This document shows, piece after piece, positions 9,520 to 17,424 of a stretch of 64,000 nt of DNA. Position numbers and translations under genes: made by a program. The stretch covers positions 280,117 to 344,116 of the forward strand of contig JAUNDT010000001.1 of the NCBI GenBank assembly GCA_030525945.1, written 5' to 3'. The first letter of the stretch is position 1. Each line of letters begins with the position of its first letter. The notes below the pieces were generated by a model. The model saw only the letters and a list, made by a program, of their open reading frames with translations. It had not been told where the DNA came from and ran no database searches. Origin of the DNA: Coriobacteriaceae bacterium. Its GTDB lineage: Bacteria > Actinomycetota > Coriobacteriia > Coriobacteriales > Coriobacteriaceae.

Positions 9520-10578
9520 ATGGAACGTACCAACCGGTCGCGTGATATTCGCACGTATTCCCTCGATGAGCTTACCGAGCTCGTCAAGGAGCTTGGTCAG
9601 CCTGGATTCCGCGCCAAGCAGCTTCATGAGTGGCTTCATGTTAAGAACGTATGTTCGTTTTCAGACATGACCAACCTTCCCAAGGCGCTGCGAGAGAGCC
9701 TTGAGGATCACTTCTCCTTCAAAGTCCCCACCGAAATCGTGAAACAGGTCTCCAAGGACGGGTCTCGCAAGTACCTTCTCCAGTTCTCCGACGGCGTGTC
9801 AGTCGAGACCGTCGGCATGCCCAACCGGAACAAGCTTGCCGTTTGCATCTCTACGCAGGCAGGCTGCGCCATGGGCTGTGCCTTCTGCGCGACCGGCCTC
9901 GCCGGCCTCACGCGCTCTCTCACTGCCCAGGAGATGGTCGATCAGGTCCTGCACGTCGCACGCGACTTCGGCGAGCGCGTGACCAGCGTTGTCTTCATGG
10001 GACAGGGCGAGCCCCTCGCCAACTTCGATGCCACCGTTGAGGCCCTGCGCATCCTTAATGACCCGAATGGTCTCGCAATCGGTGCGCGTCACCTTACTGT
10101 TTCCACGTGCGGCATCATTCCGAATATCCGCCGCTTCGCCGAGCTCCCTGAGCAATTCACACTCGCTATCTCCCTGCATTCTGCCATCCAGCCCACGCGC
10201 AACAAGCTCATGCCTGGCGTGAAGAAGTACACGCTCCTTCGCCTCCATGAGGCCATTCAGGAATATGTCGAGAAGACAGGGCGCCGACCCACCTATGAAT
10301 TCGCCATGATCGAGGGCATCAACGATACGAATCCTGAGATGCAGGCGCTCATTGATTTCTGCGCGGGTACGCTTTGTCATGTCAACCTCATCCAGCTGAA
10401 CGACATCGCCGATAGCCCGCTCAAGCCCTCTCCCATCGAGAAAGTCGAGACGCTCCAGCGCCGTCTTACTATGCATGGTGTTGAAACAACAATCCGTAAC
10501 TCTCGCGGCTCCGACATCGACGCCGCCTGCGGCCAACTCAAGCAAAGACGCATCCTCAAAAAGCACCTTAGCGAATAA
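9520..10578 (+). CDS. rlmN: 23S rRNA (A2503-C2)/tRNA (A37-C2) methyltransferase RlmN
   Basis: A radical-SAM enzyme of 352 residues that methylates C2 of A2503 in 23S rRNA and of A37 in some tRNAs. The cluster-binding CxxxCxxC is CAMGCAFC (Cys116, 120, 123). GQGEP, the NSRGSD motif and a C-terminal catalytic Cys (about 337, in DAACGQL) are present. The start is ATG 9520 after GAAAGGCG; 15 upstream in-frame codons have no ribosome site. It stands alone between divergent ddl and a strong terminator. A promoter must lie in 9354-9519, where the AT-rich TATTGTATAGGTATATAT is the likely -10 area; I cannot fix the -35. Confidence 0.95.
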   Translation: MERTNRSRDIRTYSLDELTELVKELGQPGFRAKQLHEWLHVKNVCSFSDMTNLPKALRESLEDHFSFKVPTEIVKQVSKDGSRKYLLQFSDGVSVETVGMPNRNKLAVCISTQAGCAMGCAFCATGLAGLTRSLTAQEMVDQVLHVARDFGERVTSVVFMGQGEPLANFDATVEALRILNDPNGLAIGARHLTVSTCGIIPNIRRFAELPEQFTLAISLHSAIQPTRNKLMPGVKKYTLLRLHEAIQEYVEKTGRRPTYEFAMIEGINDTNPEMQALIDFCAGTLCHVNLIQLNDIADSPLKPSPIEKVETLQRRLTMHGVETTIRNSRGSDIDAACGQLKQRRILKKHLSE

Positions 10579-10600
10579 AGCGCTTCCTTACTGGAATGCA

Positions 10601-10634
10601 AAAAGGCGACGGTTCAAACCGTCGCCTTTTTATT
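10601..10634. terminator. Strong bidirectional terminator after rlmN
   Basis: A 12-14 bp perfect stem (10601-10614 with 10617-10630) with A run on one side and T run on the other serves rlmN on the plus strand and the parB-distal small gene on the minus strand. Confidence 0.92.
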
Positions 10635-10673
10635 TGAGTCAACCATCATGGAGCCAGAATGGCTGCCGCATTG

Positions 10674-10925
10674 CTAGAAACCGATGGATTGCCACTGAGC
10701 CCGCGTGAACTCTTGTGTCGCCTTAGGGTTGCGCGTGATTTTTGCAGTCTTGAGCGCAACCTCCTCAGTCATCGCCTGCAGTTGTTCTTGAGAGCCTCGC
10801 GCCGAACGCCTCACGGCATCCTGGAAAGCCCTACCAGCTTCCGTCTTAGTCACAATAAGATACGCAGCTCCGGCACTTGCCACTGCTAAACAAACGCCAA
10901 TAACGAAGCCCGTCTTCCGACTCAT
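10674..10925 (-). CDS. Small membrane-anchored protein downstream of parB
   Basis: The 83-residue product has an N-terminal hydrophobic anchor (about 6-25, TGFVIGVCLAVASAGAAYLI). An amphipathic, Gln/Lys/Ala-rich region that could be helical follows. The layout recalls YtxH-like small envelope proteins, but similarity is only architectural. GAGG sits 6 nt before ATG 10925. It lies 12 bp after parB in the same direction, as the last gene of the origin-proximal minus-strand unit, and ends near the shared terminator. Function unknown. Confidence 0.72.
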   Translation of the reverse strand: MSRKTGFVIGVCLAVASAGAAYLIVTKTEAGRAFQDAVRRSARGSQEQLQAMTEEVALKTAKITRNPKATQEFTRAQWQSIGF

Positions 10926-10937
10926 CGCAACCTCGCC

Positions 10938-11801
10938 TTAGTCCAGCTCAATCATCGAGCCGAGAATACGCTGAAGATCGTCCTCATCCTTGAACTCGAT
11001 TTCAATCTTATTCTTACCGCGTGTCGATCGGACCTTAACGTTGGTGTTAAAGACCTGCCTCAGAGCACGGGCTGCCTTCTTGTATGACTGCGGGGTAACG
11101 GGACGAGGCACCTTTGGTGTATCACCGACTGAAAACAATGGAGCAAGGTTTTCAGTCGCACGAACCGACAAACCTTCAGCAACAACTTTCTCAGCGAGCT
11201 TGATACGGGCGTCTTCAAACGGAACAGCAAGAATCGCGCGAGCATGCCCCGCAGTCAGCTTACCGTCATACATCATCTGCTGAACAACCTCAGGAAGATC
11301 AAGCAAGCGCAGTGAGTTCGTGATGGCAGACCTGGACTTTGAGACCGCCTTCGACAGCGCCTCCTGAGTCATACCGCTCGCCTTAATCAGCTGCTTGTAA
11401 CCCTTGGCCTCTTCAATCGGATTGAGATCCGAGCGCTGTAGGTTTTCAATCAATGCCAATTCGAGCATCTTTTGATCGTCAACTTCTTTGATGATTACCG
11501 GAACCTTTTCCAGTCCAGCGATCTTCGAGGCCTGATACCTTCGCTCACCAGCAATAATCTCATAACCCTTGCCGCTCTTACGAACAAGCAACGGTTGGAG
11601 TACGCCGTTTTCCCTAATCGACTCACTCAGCTCTTCAAGCTGCGATTCATTGAAATGCGTGCGCGGCTGATTCGGATTCGGCTTAATCTGCTCAATCGAC
11701 ATCTCGGTGTCTGCAGCGGTGTAGCCCGTCTCAGACTGAGCCTCACCCATCAATGAGCCCAAACCGCGTCCCAATGCGGGCTTCTTCTTCGGGCTAGGCA
11801 C
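10938..11801 (-). CDS. parB: Chromosome partitioning protein ParB
   Basis: The 287-residue CTP-dependent DNA clamp loads at parS and spreads to organise the origin region. Order: short basic N-terminus (KKKPALGRGLGSLMG), ParB/Spo0J nuclease-like CTPase domain with GERRYQASK (box II) and IENLQRSDLNPIEEA, helix-turn-helix parS reader (GMTQEALSKAVSKSRSAI), and C-terminal dimer domain. The start is GTG 11801, within an 8-bp overlap with the parA stop, and AGAGGTGA precedes it. Three parS sites lie less than 1 kb away, upstream of parA. Confidence 0.95.
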   Translation of the reverse strand: MPSPKKKPALGRGLGSLMGEAQSETGYTAADTEMSIEQIKPNPNQPRTHFNESQLEELSESIRENGVLQPLLVRKSGKGYEIIAGERRYQASKIAGLEKVPVIIKEVDDQKMLELALIENLQRSDLNPIEEAKGYKQLIKASGMTQEALSKAVSKSRSAITNSLRLLDLPEVVQQMMYDGKLTAGHARAILAVPFEDARIKLAEKVVAEGLSVRATENLAPLFSVGDTPKVPRPVTPQSYKKAARALRQVFNTNVKVRSTRGKNKIEIEFKDEDDLQRILGSMIELD

Positions 11802-12594
11802 GACGAATCACCTCTTTCGCAAGATCCATGTACGCAATCGCACCCTTATTTGTGGGCGCGTACTCAATTACCGGCATACCGTAAGAGGGAGCCTCGGAAA
11901 TCTTGACCGTCCTAGGAATGGTCGTCTTGAAGGCGATATCACCGAAGTAGTTTTGCACCTCTTCAACAACCTGATTAGAAAGCGAAGTGCGGGAATCGTA
12001 CATTGTCATCAGGACGCCGTACGTTTCAAGTTCCTTATTGATACGGCCCTTAACCATGCGCATCGATTCAAGCAGTTTCGTCACGCCTTCCAGTGCGTAG
12101 TACTCACACTGGATCGGAATAAGAACACTACCCGCAGCAGCAAGGGCATTGATGGTCAAAAGACCAAGCGACGGAGGGCAATCAATAAAGATGAAGTCGA
12201 ACTCATCCTTAACGGGTTCAAGGAGATCCTTAAGACGAGTCTCGCGCGCCATTGCGGATACAAGCTCAATTTCTGCACCAGCAAGTTGAATGGTTGCCGG
12301 CACAATGAAGACACGGTCGCTCACCGTTTCGAGAATCAAATCCTCAGCGGGAACATCGTGCAGAAGAGCATCGTATACGCACTGCGTAAGCTCTTCTTTA
12401 TCGACACCGATACCACTCGTACTATTACCCTGAGGGTCGAAATCGACAATCAGAACTTTGCGCCCCAGCTTCCCGAGAGCCGCCGCAAGGTTCACTGTGG
12501 TCGTGGACTTACCAACGCCACCCTTTTGGTTAATGATTGCAATTACGTGATTCGGTTTAGCGCTTTTAGAGCGCTTAACGTCACGAAAGCCCAT
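11794..12594 (-). CDS. parA: Chromosome partitioning ATPase ParA (Soj)
   Basis: A 266-residue MinD/ParA-type ATPase that uses a nucleoid gradient to segregate ParB-bound origins. The deviant Walker A motif is KGGVGKST in IINQKGGVGKSTTTVNLA; VDFDPQGN and the Walker B-like DCPPSLG follow. ATG 12594 has AAGGAGGGAAC immediately upstream, whereas the longer open frame begins inside parS sequence, so the shorter start is right. It overlaps parB by 8 bp, which is expected for matched expression. Confidence 0.96.
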   Translation of the reverse strand: MGFRDVKRSKSAKPNHVIAIINQKGGVGKSTTTVNLAAALGKLGRKVLIVDFDPQGNSTSGIGVDKEELTQCVYDALLHDVPAEDLILETVSDRVFIVPATIQLAGAEIELVSAMARETRLKDLLEPVKDEFDFIFIDCPPSLGLLTINALAAAGSVLIPIQCEYYALEGVTKLLESMRMVKGRINKELETYGVLMTMYDSRTSLSNQVVEEVQNYFGDIAFKTTIPRTVKISEAPSYGMPVIEYAPTNKGAIAYMDLAKEVIRRA

Positions 12595-12640
12595 GTTCCC
12601 TCCTTGTTTATGCTGCGTATACCTTGAACATGTAAGCCTC

Positions 12641-12656
12641 TGTTTCACGTGAAACG
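12641..12656. promoter_or_regulatory. parS centromere site 1
   Basis: TGTTTCACGTGAAACG matches the bacterial parS consensus at 15 of 16 positions (last base G instead of A). It lies 47 bp upstream of the parA start. Confidence 0.95.
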
Positions 12657-12675
12657 AAGTGCATGACAAACATTA

Positions 12676-12691
12676 TGTTTCACGTGAAACG
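12676..12691. promoter_or_regulatory. parS centromere site 2
   Basis: A second TGTTTCACGTGAAACG, identical to site 1, lies 35 bp from it start to start. Both carry the same single deviation. Confidence 0.95.
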
Positions 12692-12731
12692 AGCTTTCAA
12701 GACCAGAGTCATATATTACTAATTGTCCCTC

Positions 12732-12747
12732 TGTTTCACGTGAAACA
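12732..12747. promoter_or_regulatory. parS centromere site 3, inside a 30-bp perfect palindrome
   Basis: TGTTTCACGTGAAACA matches the consensus fully. It is the core of a perfect 30-bp palindrome (12725-12754) whose arms GTCCCTC/GAGGGAC extend parS by 7 bp on each side. In RNA this would also make a hairpin just after rsmG (stop at 12768, minus strand). Confidence 0.97.
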
Positions 12748-12767
12748 GAGGGACATCCAACTGACGT

Positions 12768-13544
12768 CTATCCAAGCGGCTGGCGCTTTGCCAGGCCCAC
12801 CGCTCGCGGCAATCTCACCCTGGGTGAAGAAACCTTTTGGAAGAGAAACACGGTGCGGTGGCCCAACTCAAACGGAAGATCAAACTCGTCTTTACCGACG
12901 AGTTCAAGGCCGCAAATATCAGCAGTCATTTCAGATGACTTAACCTCATCAGAAGAAGGATTCGCCTTAGCGACTACAAGGTAACCGTCATCCTCAAGAA
13001 AAGGCGTTCCATATTCGATAATCATCGGCATCTGCCCAACAGCTCGGGCAAAGACAATATCGAACGCGCCCTTTTGCTTGGTTGCGAAGGACTCGCATCG
13101 GTCGTGTATACCCTCAATGCCTTCAAGCCCAAGGGCTCCGATAAACGTGTTAACCGCGTCGATCTTCTTTCCAACAGAATCAAGAAGCACGCCTTCGCTG
13201 CCAGTCATGATCGCAAAGGGAATGCCAGGGAACCCAGCACCAGTGCCCATATCGAGAAAGCGCTCCGGCTCAATGGGAAGATCCTTTGCAAGCGCAAGTG
13301 AGTCAACAATATGAAGAACAAGAGCCTCATGGATATCCTTGATTCGAGTGAGGTTCATATACTTATTGACCTGATTGACGTAAAGGAGATGCTTGAGACA
13401 GAGGGACGCCTGTTCCTCGGTTATCTCGATATCAAGCATCTTACAGTCATCAAGAAGCTCTTGCTGAAGCTCCCTGAACTCACCCTCTGAAATTTCAAGC
13501 GTCTTCAGCTCAATGGCTCGGCGCGAATTCACTGTCGTACCCAT
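12768..13544 (-). CDS. rsmG: 16S rRNA (G527-N7) methyltransferase RsmG (GidB)
   Basis: The 258-residue SAM-dependent enzyme methylates G527 of 16S rRNA; its loss is known to give low-level streptomycin resistance. NLTRIKD, HIVDSLAL, FLDMGTGAGFPGIPFAI (SAM site) and FDIVFARAVG are seen in order. The start is ATG 13544, 6 nt after GAAAGG; 25 upstream codons lack a ribosome site. A strong terminator separates it from jag, so it probably has its own promoter in 13545-13596. The C-terminus ends in a basic tail (RVRLPRAVGLAKRQPLG). Confidence 0.94.
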   Translation of the reverse strand: MGTTVNSRRAIELKTLEISEGEFRELQQELLDDCKMLDIEITEEQASLCLKHLLYVNQVNKYMNLTRIKDIHEALVLHIVDSLALAKDLPIEPERFLDMGTGAGFPGIPFAIMTGSEGVLLDSVGKKIDAVNTFIGALGLEGIEGIHDRCESFATKQKGAFDIVFARAVGQMPMIIEYGTPFLEDDGYLVVAKANPSSDEVKSSEMTADICGLELVGKDEFDLPFELGHRTVFLFQKVSSPRVRLPRAVGLAKRQPLG

Positions 13545-13596
13545 ACAAGACCTTTCGTCCAAAATGACTGAAATCAGTGTATCAATAAGTTCAGAC

Positions 13597-13625
13597 AAAA
13601 ATAGGGGGCGCCGGAGCACCCCCTA
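13597..13625 (-). terminator. Rho-independent terminator between jag and rsmG
   Basis: On the minus strand a 10-bp stem (13616-13625 with 13602-13611, one G-U pair, TCCG loop) is followed by five T residues (13597-13601). It lies 20 bp past the jag stop and so ends the rpmH-to-jag unit before rsmG. Confidence 0.88.
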
Positions 13626-13645
13626 CAAACAAATTGAAAATCAAG

Positions 13646-14203
13646 CTACTTGAGAACAATAACCACACGACGCTCGGGATCAGAGCCCTCCGAATGCGTA
13701 TCGACGCGGTCATCATCACGCAGCGCAATGTGAACAAGTCGACGTTCGTACGCAGACATCGGAGGAAGGTTCACGGAGTGACCCTGCGAAACAGCACGAT
13801 TCGCAGCATTCTGAGCCATGCTCACAACCTTGTCGTGACGGCGAGACTTGTAACCCTCAACGTCAACGGCAACCGGATAGCGGAAGCCAAGCTTACGGCT
13901 CACCAGAAGGGAAACCAAGGTTTGCAAAGACTCGAGAGTGCGGCCATGGCGACCAATCAGCACGGCGAGATCAGGCGCCGTGATATCAAGGATCAACTCG
14001 CCTTCATCGCCCTCATACTCATCAATCGGAGAGGACTCGGCACCGAAGTGGCTCAGAATGGAGCGAACCACAGAGATGGCGACGTCAGCGATGGTGTCGA
14101 GCTCCTCATCGGTAAGCTCCTCGCCAGCTTTATAGCGCGCGGCGATCTCGGGGTATTCACCGGCGAAAACTTCCTCAGTTTCCGAAACAAGCTCTTCACT
14201 CAT
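13646..14203 (-). CDS. jag: RNA-binding protein Jag/KhpB (KH and R3H domains)
   Basis: This 185-residue protein binds RNA together with KhpA in related bacteria and affects cell elongation and division. Seen are an acidic N-terminal third, a KH domain with the GxxG loop IGRHGRTLESLQ, and an R3H domain (PPMSAYERRLVHIALRDDD). The start at ATG 14203 has GGAG in the right place; an in-frame ATG four codons earlier does not. It follows yidC, its usual neighbour. The N-terminal Jag_N region is not clear and appears replaced by an acidic segment. Confidence 0.92.
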   Translation of the reverse strand: MSEELVSETEEVFAGEYPEIAARYKAGEELTDEELDTIADVAISVVRSILSHFGAESSPIDEYEGDEGELILDITAPDLAVLIGRHGRTLESLQTLVSLLVSRKLGFRYPVAVDVEGYKSRRHDKVVSMAQNAANRAVSQGHSVNLPPMSAYERRLVHIALRDDDRVDTHSEGSDPERRVVIVLK

Positions 14204-14254
14204 AATGGTCTCCATAGTTAGGTACCTAAATAAGACTAATTCCCGGGTATTGTA

Positions 14255-15034
14255 CTAGCGGCTCTTGTGCGGGCGCTTCTTGCGCTCACGACGAACAACA
14301 TCAACCTCGATAGGAGCATTCTGCATGCGCTCCTCTTCCTCAGCCTTCGCCTTATCGATGACGCGCTGGGTAACGAAGATCTGCTGGACAACCTGCCATG
14401 CGGAGGAAACGTCGTAGTACAGCAAAACGCCGGCCGGAAGGCCCCAGCCCATGAACAGCATCATGACAGTCATAACGGCCATCATCATCTTGGTGCTCGA
14501 AGCAGCGGCACCGGTCTGATTGCGCGTCATGTAAAGCTGGGGAATAAAGGTGAGGATGCCGAACAGGATGAGCGCGCCCAGGTACGGGAACGCGACCGCA
14601 AGACCCTCAGACATAGCCTGACCAGGAGAAAGAACGAGGTTGGGCAGGATGTTGAAGAAGGCGAATCCCTGCTCAGCGGCATCCGGGAAGTAGTGACCCA
14701 GGTCGCGGAGCAGCGTAAACAGCGCAATCAGGATGGGCATCTGGATGAAGAGCGGCAAGCAACCGCCAAACGGGTTGAACTTGTTCTCGGAGTAGAACTT
14801 CATCATCTCCTGATTGAGACGCTCGGGGTCGTCGGCGTAACGCTCCTGCATCTCCATGAGCTTAGGCTGCAGCACCTGCATACGGGCAGACGACTTCGTC
14901 GACTTGAGCATAAGCGGCGTGAGCAGCAGGCGCACGATCACCACCAGAATGATGATCGACAAGCCCCAGTCAGATGCAAAGCCCTGAATGAGCTTGAGCA
15001 CCTGGAAGAGAATCTCAACAATCCAGTCCCACAT
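14255..15034 (-). CDS. yidC: Membrane protein insertase YidC/OxaI
   Basis: The 259-residue insertase places and folds membrane proteins alone or with SecYEG. It is the short Gram-positive form without the large periplasmic domain. Hydrophobic segments appear at about 18-45, 98-125, 150-172 and 192-230. The positively charged groove residue is the Arg of IIILVVIVRLLLTP, as in OxaI homologues. The tail is basic (RRERKKRPHKSR), suitable for ribosome contact. ATG 15034 follows AAGGA. An expected Gram-positive lipoprotein signal is absent, as usual for actinobacterial versions. Confidence 0.94.
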   Translation of the reverse strand: MWDWIVEILFQVLKLIQGFASDWGLSIIILVVIVRLLLTPLMLKSTKSSARMQVLQPKLMEMQERYADDPERLNQEMMKFYSENKFNPFGGCLPLFIQMPILIALFTLLRDLGHYFPDAAEQGFAFFNILPNLVLSPGQAMSEGLAVAFPYLGALILFGILTFIPQLYMTRNQTGAAASSTKMMMAVMTVMMLFMGWGLPAGVLLYYDVSSAWQVVQQIFVTQRVIDKAKAEEEERMQNAPIEVDVVRRERKKRPHKSR

Positions 15035-15068
15035 ACGAATAATCCTTACAGGTAGAACCAATACTTAC

Positions 15069-15281
15069 TTATGGAACAGGGTCATATCCACCCGCATGAC
15101 GAGGAACGCAGCGCAGAATGCGGCGCGCGCCGAGCCAGCAGCCTTTTATCACCCCGTATTTCTCAATAGCCTCAACAGCATACTGGGAACATGTGGGGAT
15201 GTATATACATGCATCCGGTAAACAAGGCGATACCACCCGCTGATACCAGCGGATGGCACCGATAAAGCTTCGTTTAAGCAT
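15069..15281 (-). CDS. yidD: Membrane protein insertion efficiency factor YidD
   Basis: The 70-residue protein starts MLKRSFIGAIRWYQRV at ATG 15281, inside the last 8 bp of rnpA. It has the family's cysteines (SPCLPDACIYIPTCSQYA) and ends GARRILRCVPRHAGGYDPVP. YidD sits at the inner membrane face and assists YidC. The longer open reading frame in this frame is an rnpA shadow. Confidence 0.93.
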   Translation of the reverse strand: MLKRSFIGAIRWYQRVVSPCLPDACIYIPTCSQYAVEAIEKYGVIKGCWLGARRILRCVPRHAGGYDPVP

Positions 15282-15606
15282 GATTGACGCCGGCACGGCG
15301 GAGCAGCGACTCCAGCGCGCCGCGCATGTCCTCTGGTGACGACGTCCTCGTGCGGGCGGTCGCGAACAGGATGATCTCCTTACCCTGGACGGGCAGCTCG
15401 CACGCGCGCGCGGTTTCCCTGAGCACGCGCTTGGACCGATTGCGGACGACGGCGTTTCCCAGCCGTTTAGCAGCAGCGAAGGCGACCCGAGCTGGATCGC
15501 CTTCGCTGGCACAATCACATATAACCATGCGAATCAGGGGGTGGTTGAAGCGCTTCCCCTGAGTAAACACCCGCTCAAAGTCCTGATGGGACTTGATGGT
15601 ATGCAT
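15274..15606 (-). CDS. rnpA: Ribonuclease P protein component
   Basis: A 110-residue basic protein partner of RNase P RNA in tRNA 5' maturation. The signature RNRSKRVLRE (RNR box) and the N-terminal SHQDFERVFTQGKRF are typical. It lies 6 bp after rpmH, the universal bacterial order, and overlaps yidD. RNase P RNA itself is not in this window. Confidence 0.95.
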   Translation of the reverse strand: MHTIKSHQDFERVFTQGKRFNHPLIRMVICDCASEGDPARVAFAAAKRLGNAVVRNRSKRVLRETARACELPVQGKEIILFATARTRTSSPEDMRGALESLLRRAGVNHA

Positions 15607-15612
15607 GAGAGC

Positions 15613-15756
15613 CTATTTATCGCTCACAGTGAGACGCTTGCGGCCCTTAGCGCGACGACGGGCGAGAACGGCGCGACCGGCCTTGGTGGCCATACGGGCG
15701 CGGAAGCCGTGGGTCTTAGCGCGCTTGCGCTTGTTCGGCTGGTAAGTACGCTTCAT
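15613..15756 (-). CDS. rpmH: 50S ribosomal protein L34
   Basis: A 47-residue, very basic protein beginning [20 protein letters not shown] and ending KRLTVSDK, the complete L34 sequence pattern. AGGAGG stands 9 nt before ATG 15756. It is the first gene of the minus-strand origin operon, read from the promoter at 15817-15846. Confidence 0.97.
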   Translation of the reverse strand: MKRTYQPNKRKRAKTHGFRARMATKAGRAVLARRRAKGRKRLTVSDK

Positions 15757-15816
15757 GGTAAACATCCTCCTGGTGCGTTTCGACTACTCGAAAAAAGTAC
15801 GCGTATGAGCTAAGAG

Positions 15817-15846
15817 ATTGTAGGGAATATAGTGCGGGAATGTCAA
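15817..15846 (-). promoter_or_regulatory. Promoter of the rpmH-rnpA-yidD-yidC-jag operon
   Basis: On the minus strand, consensus TTGACA (15841-15846) and TACAAT (15817-15822) are 18 bp apart. Transcription would start about 50 bp before the rpmH ATG. Confidence 0.82.
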
Positions 15847-15900
15847 TCTTGGATGCACGAAATGCGCATACTTCACTGATGTTTTAAATGGCGGGCGCAA

Positions 15901-16050
15901 GCAAGCACTCTGTTTCCCAGTTTCTTTCAGAACTTTTCACCGACTTTTCCACAGGTTGTTAGCAAGTTGTTGATAACTTTTCAGACCTTTCCAACACTTT
16001 TCAACATCTTCGGAAAACTTGTTGAAAAGTTTGAAAACTTCCAGCGTGAG
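15901..16050. other. DnaA-box-like cluster, upstream part of a probable bipartite oriC
   Basis: Within the 336-bp gap between rpmH and the next gene there is a dense series of related 9-mers. TTTTCCACA (15945-15953) is one mismatch from the E. coli box TTATCCACA. Around it are TTTTCACCG, TTTTCAGAC, TTTCCAACA, TTTTCAACA and the inverted TGTTGAAAA and GTTTGAAAA. Spacing is irregular. The stretch also contains TTGTTGATAACTTTT. Strand of transcription switches here, as expected at an origin. Not tested by GC skew or binding. Confidence 0.65.
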
Positions 16051-16060
16051 CTGCTATCCT
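16031..16060 (+). promoter_or_regulatory. Candidate promoter of the GHKL-dnaA unit
   Basis: TTGAAA (16031-16036) and TATCCT (16055-16060) are 18 bp apart, 33 bp before the ATG at 16093. The -35 overlaps the last DnaA-box-like motifs, which would allow DnaA autoregulation. Confidence 0.5.
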
Positions 16061-16092
16061 AATCGCACGGCAAACGCAGAAAGAAACGAACC

Positions 16093-17409
16093 ATGTCTGA
16101 AGATTTCTACCCTTTTGTGGATTCCGGCGACCCCGCTCCGGACAATTCGCATCTCACGGGGAAAAGTAATCCACAATCCCCCGATCAAAGCAGGGAAGAC
16201 GTCGCAAGGACGTACGCGACGCGCATATCCGTCTACGATGACCTGCTGTCCACACCGCGTGTCATCGTTGTCGAGCAAGAAGACGTCCGCACGTACCTTG
16301 AGGATGTCACAAACACCGTCTACCGCACCATGAAAGAGCAGGGCGGCAGGCTCTCCCTCATGATTATTCGCGAGCTTGTGGAAAACTTCATACATGCCCA
16401 GTTCAGCGAGCCGGTCATCTCGATCATGGACGACGGCGACACGATCCGCTTCGCAGACCAGGGCCCCGGTATCAACGACAAGGAGCGCGCCTTCGAGTTC
16501 GGCGTGACGAGTGCCGACCGCAATAAAAAGCGCTACATACGAGGCACGGGCGCCGGCCTTCCCATGGTTCAGCAGTATGTTGAAAACGCCGGGGGAGCAA
16601 TCTCGGTGGAGGACAACCTTGGGGCGGGCACCGTGGTTACCGTCAGCGTGAATCCCGCGCGCGTTGCGGAGATCGAGCGCGCCGTTTCACGTGGAGCGGC
16701 CGTGAGGAGCGGACAGCACGCCGAGATGCCCACGCCGCAACAGGCGCCCGCGCCCATCGCGGGCCAGGCGCCCATCACGGGTCCGAATGCCATGGGTACT
16801 GCGGCATACGGGGCGCTGCCGCAGGAGGCATATGCGCAGGCCTACGCAGGATACCAAGCCCAATTCCCCGAGGATCAGCCCATGAACGCGGCTGCTCCGT
16901 ATCCAGCGACACCCCAAGGCATATGGCCCGGATACCCCGGTCAGGCTCCCGCATACCCATACGGCATGAACCCCTACGGGCAGAACATGCCGCAACCATA
17001 TCCCGGCAACCCCTACCCCGCCGGTTACGCCGCGCAGCCGGCGCCCGCAGGATGGCCGGGACAGCCCATGGGCGCGTACCCGCAGGCTGAGCAATTCCCC
17101 GGACAGGCGCCCGCCGATGCCGCCTGGCAGCCGTTCGCCCAGCAGCCGGCACAGCCCGTTACGGGCGGCGCGCCCGCGCAACCAGCAGTGGCAGATCCAT
17201 ACATAAGCGAGCGCGGAACGCTCGCCATGCGGCTCATAGCCCAAAACGGCAAGGGCGGCCCGACGGACCTCACCAGGGCATTCGGCAACTCGGACGCCAC
17301 GTGGTCGCGAGAGCTGGATGCGCTGGCGAGCACCGGCCTCATCTACAAACGCGGCCAGAAATACGTACTCACCGACCTGGGCCAGTCGTGGGCCCAGAAG
17401 CATCAGTAA
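16093..17409 (+). CDS. GHKL-fold ATPase with proline/tyrosine-rich linker and C-terminal winged helix
   Basis: This 438-residue protein has no name I recognise. Residues 75-195 hold a Bergerat ATP site: N box RELVENFIHAQ (93-103), G1 box ADQGPGI (121-127) and G2 box RGTGAGLPMVQQYVENAGG (150-168), then GTVVTVS. There is no histidine-phosphotransfer domain before it, so it is not an ordinary sensor kinase. Residues about 199-365 form a low-complexity linker rich in P, A, Q, G and Y. Residues 371-438 look like a winged helix (DLTRAFGNSDATWSRELDAL, then a basic wing). It ends 15 bp before dnaA, and dnaA has its own GGAGG, so the two should be co-transcribed. Location and domains suggest an ATP-responsive DNA-binding role near oriC, but this is inference. 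An anti-sigma-like kinase is an alternative. Confidence 0.8.
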   Translation: MSEDFYPFVDSGDPAPDNSHLTGKSNPQSPDQSREDVARTYATRISVYDDLLSTPRVIVVEQEDVRTYLEDVTNTVYRTMKEQGGRLSLMIIRELVENFIHAQFSEPVISIMDDGDTIRFADQGPGINDKERAFEFGVTSADRNKKRYIRGTGAGLPMVQQYVENAGGAISVEDNLGAGTVVTVSVNPARVAEIERAVSRGAAVRSGQHAEMPTPQQAPAPIAGQAPITGPNAMGTAAYGALPQEAYAQAYAGYQAQFPEDQPMNAAAPYPATPQGIWPGYPGQAPAYPYGMNPYGQNMPQPYPGNPYPAGYAAQPAPAGWPGQPMGAYPQAEQFPGQAPADAAWQPFAQQPAQPVTGGAPAQPAVADPYISERGTLAMRLIAQNGKGGPTDLTRAFGNSDATWSRELDALASTGLIYKRGQKYVLTDLGQSWAQKHQ

Positions 17410-17424
17410 CGGAGGGCATCATCA

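Noticed and set aside
16684..16699. CGTTTCACGTGGAGCG as a further parS
   Set aside because: It has about five mismatches to the 16-bp consensus and lies within the coding sequence of the GHKL gene.
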